From assembly GCA_031260615.1 (NCBI GenBank), contig JAISLG010000047.1, positions 1 through 5,296 of the forward strand: DNA of 5,296 nt, read 5' to 3'. The notes beneath the pieces are model-generated. The model did not search any database. It was not told where the DNA came from and worked only from the letters and a program-made list of their open reading frames with translations. Position numbers and translations under genes: made by a program. The stretch comes from Oscillospiraceae bacterium (lineage in GTDB: Bacteria > Bacillota > Clostridia > Oscillospirales > Ruminococcaceae). Positions 4,350 through 5,296 of the stretch are shown here, in pieces; the first letter of the stretch is position 1; each line of letters starts with the position of its first letter.

Positions 4350-5296
4350 ATGAAACAAAAAATAACAAGCGCGGTACTCGCGACCGCGGTACTCGTATCC
4401 GTTACGGGGTGCCAGAAATCCCCGAAATCCCCGAACAATGCGCCCCCGTCAACCACGCCCAACTTAGATTGGCTTATAAACTACGAGCCGCCTGCGGGGA
4501 CCACTACCGAAACAAAGGCGACTACCACGGCTACTACTAATGCACCGCCCACGCTCGCCGCCACAACAACTGTGGTTACCAATGCCGAGGTCGAGGCTGT
4601 CGCCGAAGAACCGCCTATTGTATTCCTCGGCGACCCCGTATTACCCGCTGACAGTGCCTCGGCGCGGAATTTGCCCGTAATCCGCCTTAGTACCGCAACG
4701 GGGAAACAGGTAACTTCCCGAACCGAGTACATCGGCGGTACATTCGCAATTGAACCGCGTTTGTCCGATACCGATAACACCAATAACGGTTGGTATCTCC
4801 CGTTTGAACAGACTAATATCAAAGTGCGCGGCCGCGGTAATACATCGTGGACGAATACCGCTAAAAAGTCGTATCGGATTAAATTCGGGAGCGATGTATC
4901 CCCGTTCGGGTTGCCCGCCGCGAATAGTTGGGTGTTGATTGCGAATTACAATGACCCGTCCTTTGTGCGCGATAAAGTCGCTTATGCTATGGAACGCGTA
5001 CTCGATTTTGATTTTGTCCCGACTGCGATTTTAGTCGATTTGTATCTAAATGACGACTACATCGGCGTGTACAATTTTGGCGACGTCATCGAGGTCGAGG
5101 ACGGGCGGCTCGAAATGTATACGTCATACTACGGTGCGGTGGCTTCGGGTTATCTCCTCGAAATCGGCGGCGCGGAAAAGGGCGATATCAAAAATGTGGA
5201 TTACTTCGATACTAAACTCCTCAAAGATATTGCTGTGAAAGCCCCCGACAGTGACGATGTGTTGTCGGAGGAACAGTTAAATTATATCAAAAGTTA
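4350..5296 (+). CDS. CotH-family lipoprotein, C-terminus cut by window edge
   Basis: From ATG 4350 the frame is open for 315 codons to the right edge. Residues 1-21 are a lipoprotein signal ending VSVTGC, so Cys21 should be lipidated and the protein held on the outer face of the membrane. Residues about 22-90 are a Pro/Thr/Ala-rich linker. The CotH domain begins near 105: KVRGRGNTSW (158-167), KKSYRIKF, WVLIANYND (194-202), VRDKVAYAM, then a strand ending LNDDYIGVYN. CotH proteins have an atypical protein-kinase fold. B. subtilis CotH phosphorylates spore-coat proteins, but CotH domains also occur in exported proteins of gut clostridia, which fits better here. The catalytic aspartates lie downstream and cannot be checked. 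The lipobox supports this start although no Shine-Dalgarno is seen. It follows rpn by 20 nt with no terminator between, so cotranscription is likely. Confidence 0.9.
   Translation, partial: MKQKITSAVLATAVLVSVTGCQKSPKSPNNAPPSTTPNLDWLINYEPPAGTTTETKATTTATTNAPPTLAATTTVVTNAEVEAVAEEPPIVFLGDPVLPADSASARNLPVIRLSTATGKQVTSRTEYIGGTFAIEPRLSDTDNTNNGWYLPFEQTNIKVRGRGNTSWTNTAKKSYRIKFGSDVSPFGLPAANSWVLIANYNDPSFVRDKVAYAMERVLDFDFVPTAILVDLYLNDDYIGVYNFGDVIEVEDGRLEMYTSYYGAVASGYLLEIGGAEKGDIKNVDYFDTKLLKDIAVKAPDSDDVLSEEQLNYIKS

Noticed and set aside
3861..4358. Minus-strand frame of 165 codons opposite rpn
   Set aside because: It is a low-complexity Ser-rich shadow of the rpn frame with no ribosome site and no recognisable domain.

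Overview
The window looks like chromosomal DNA of an endospore-forming, polysaccharide-degrading Firmicute, probably a gut or rumen clostridium of the Oscillospiraceae/Ruminococcus type. The support is a nearly canonical SpoVT, a secreted GH18 chitinase, a CotH-family lipoprotein, an Rpn nuclease, AAGGAG-type ribosome binding sites and TTGACx/TATAAT-like promoters. The genus is inference; no rRNA or other phylogenetic marker is present.

Layout. Positions 1-1497 (minus strand) are the first 499 residues of a secreted GH18 chitinase that runs off the left edge. It has a clear sigma-A promoter and a leader that can fold over its own ribosome binding site. Positions 1621-2355 hold no convincing gene. 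They contain an AT-rich stretch, an array of eight 17-bp tandem repeats (1944-2079) and a GC-rich cluster of three hairpins (2224-2292). Positions 2356-2865 (minus strand) encode SpoVT. Transcribed away from it, 3041-3310 (plus strand) is a decayed type II toxin-antitoxin unit. It keeps its promoter, a palindromic operator candidate and a strong ribosome binding site, but has lost the end of the antitoxin and most of a YoeB/Txe-like toxin. A terminator-like hairpin follows, with one arm duplicated. Positions 3463-4329 encode an Rpn-family PD-(D/E)XK nuclease with its own promoter. Twenty bases later begins a CotH-family lipoprotein that runs off the right edge.

How the parts relate. The chitinase and the CotH-like protein are both exported, the first soluble or cell-wall associated, the second lipid-anchored. 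SpoVT is a forespore transcription regulator with no evident link to its neighbours. The most interesting point is in the rpn gene. Its full-length start has no recognisable ribosome binding site, yet an in-frame internal ATG at 4024 lies 8 nt behind a near-perfect GGGAGG. That start would give a 101-residue C-terminal protein. This matches the intragenic antitoxin arrangement described for E. coli Rpn anti-phage proteins. Next to a collapsed toxin-antitoxin locus, it suggests a small stretch of mobile or defence genes between housekeeping genes.
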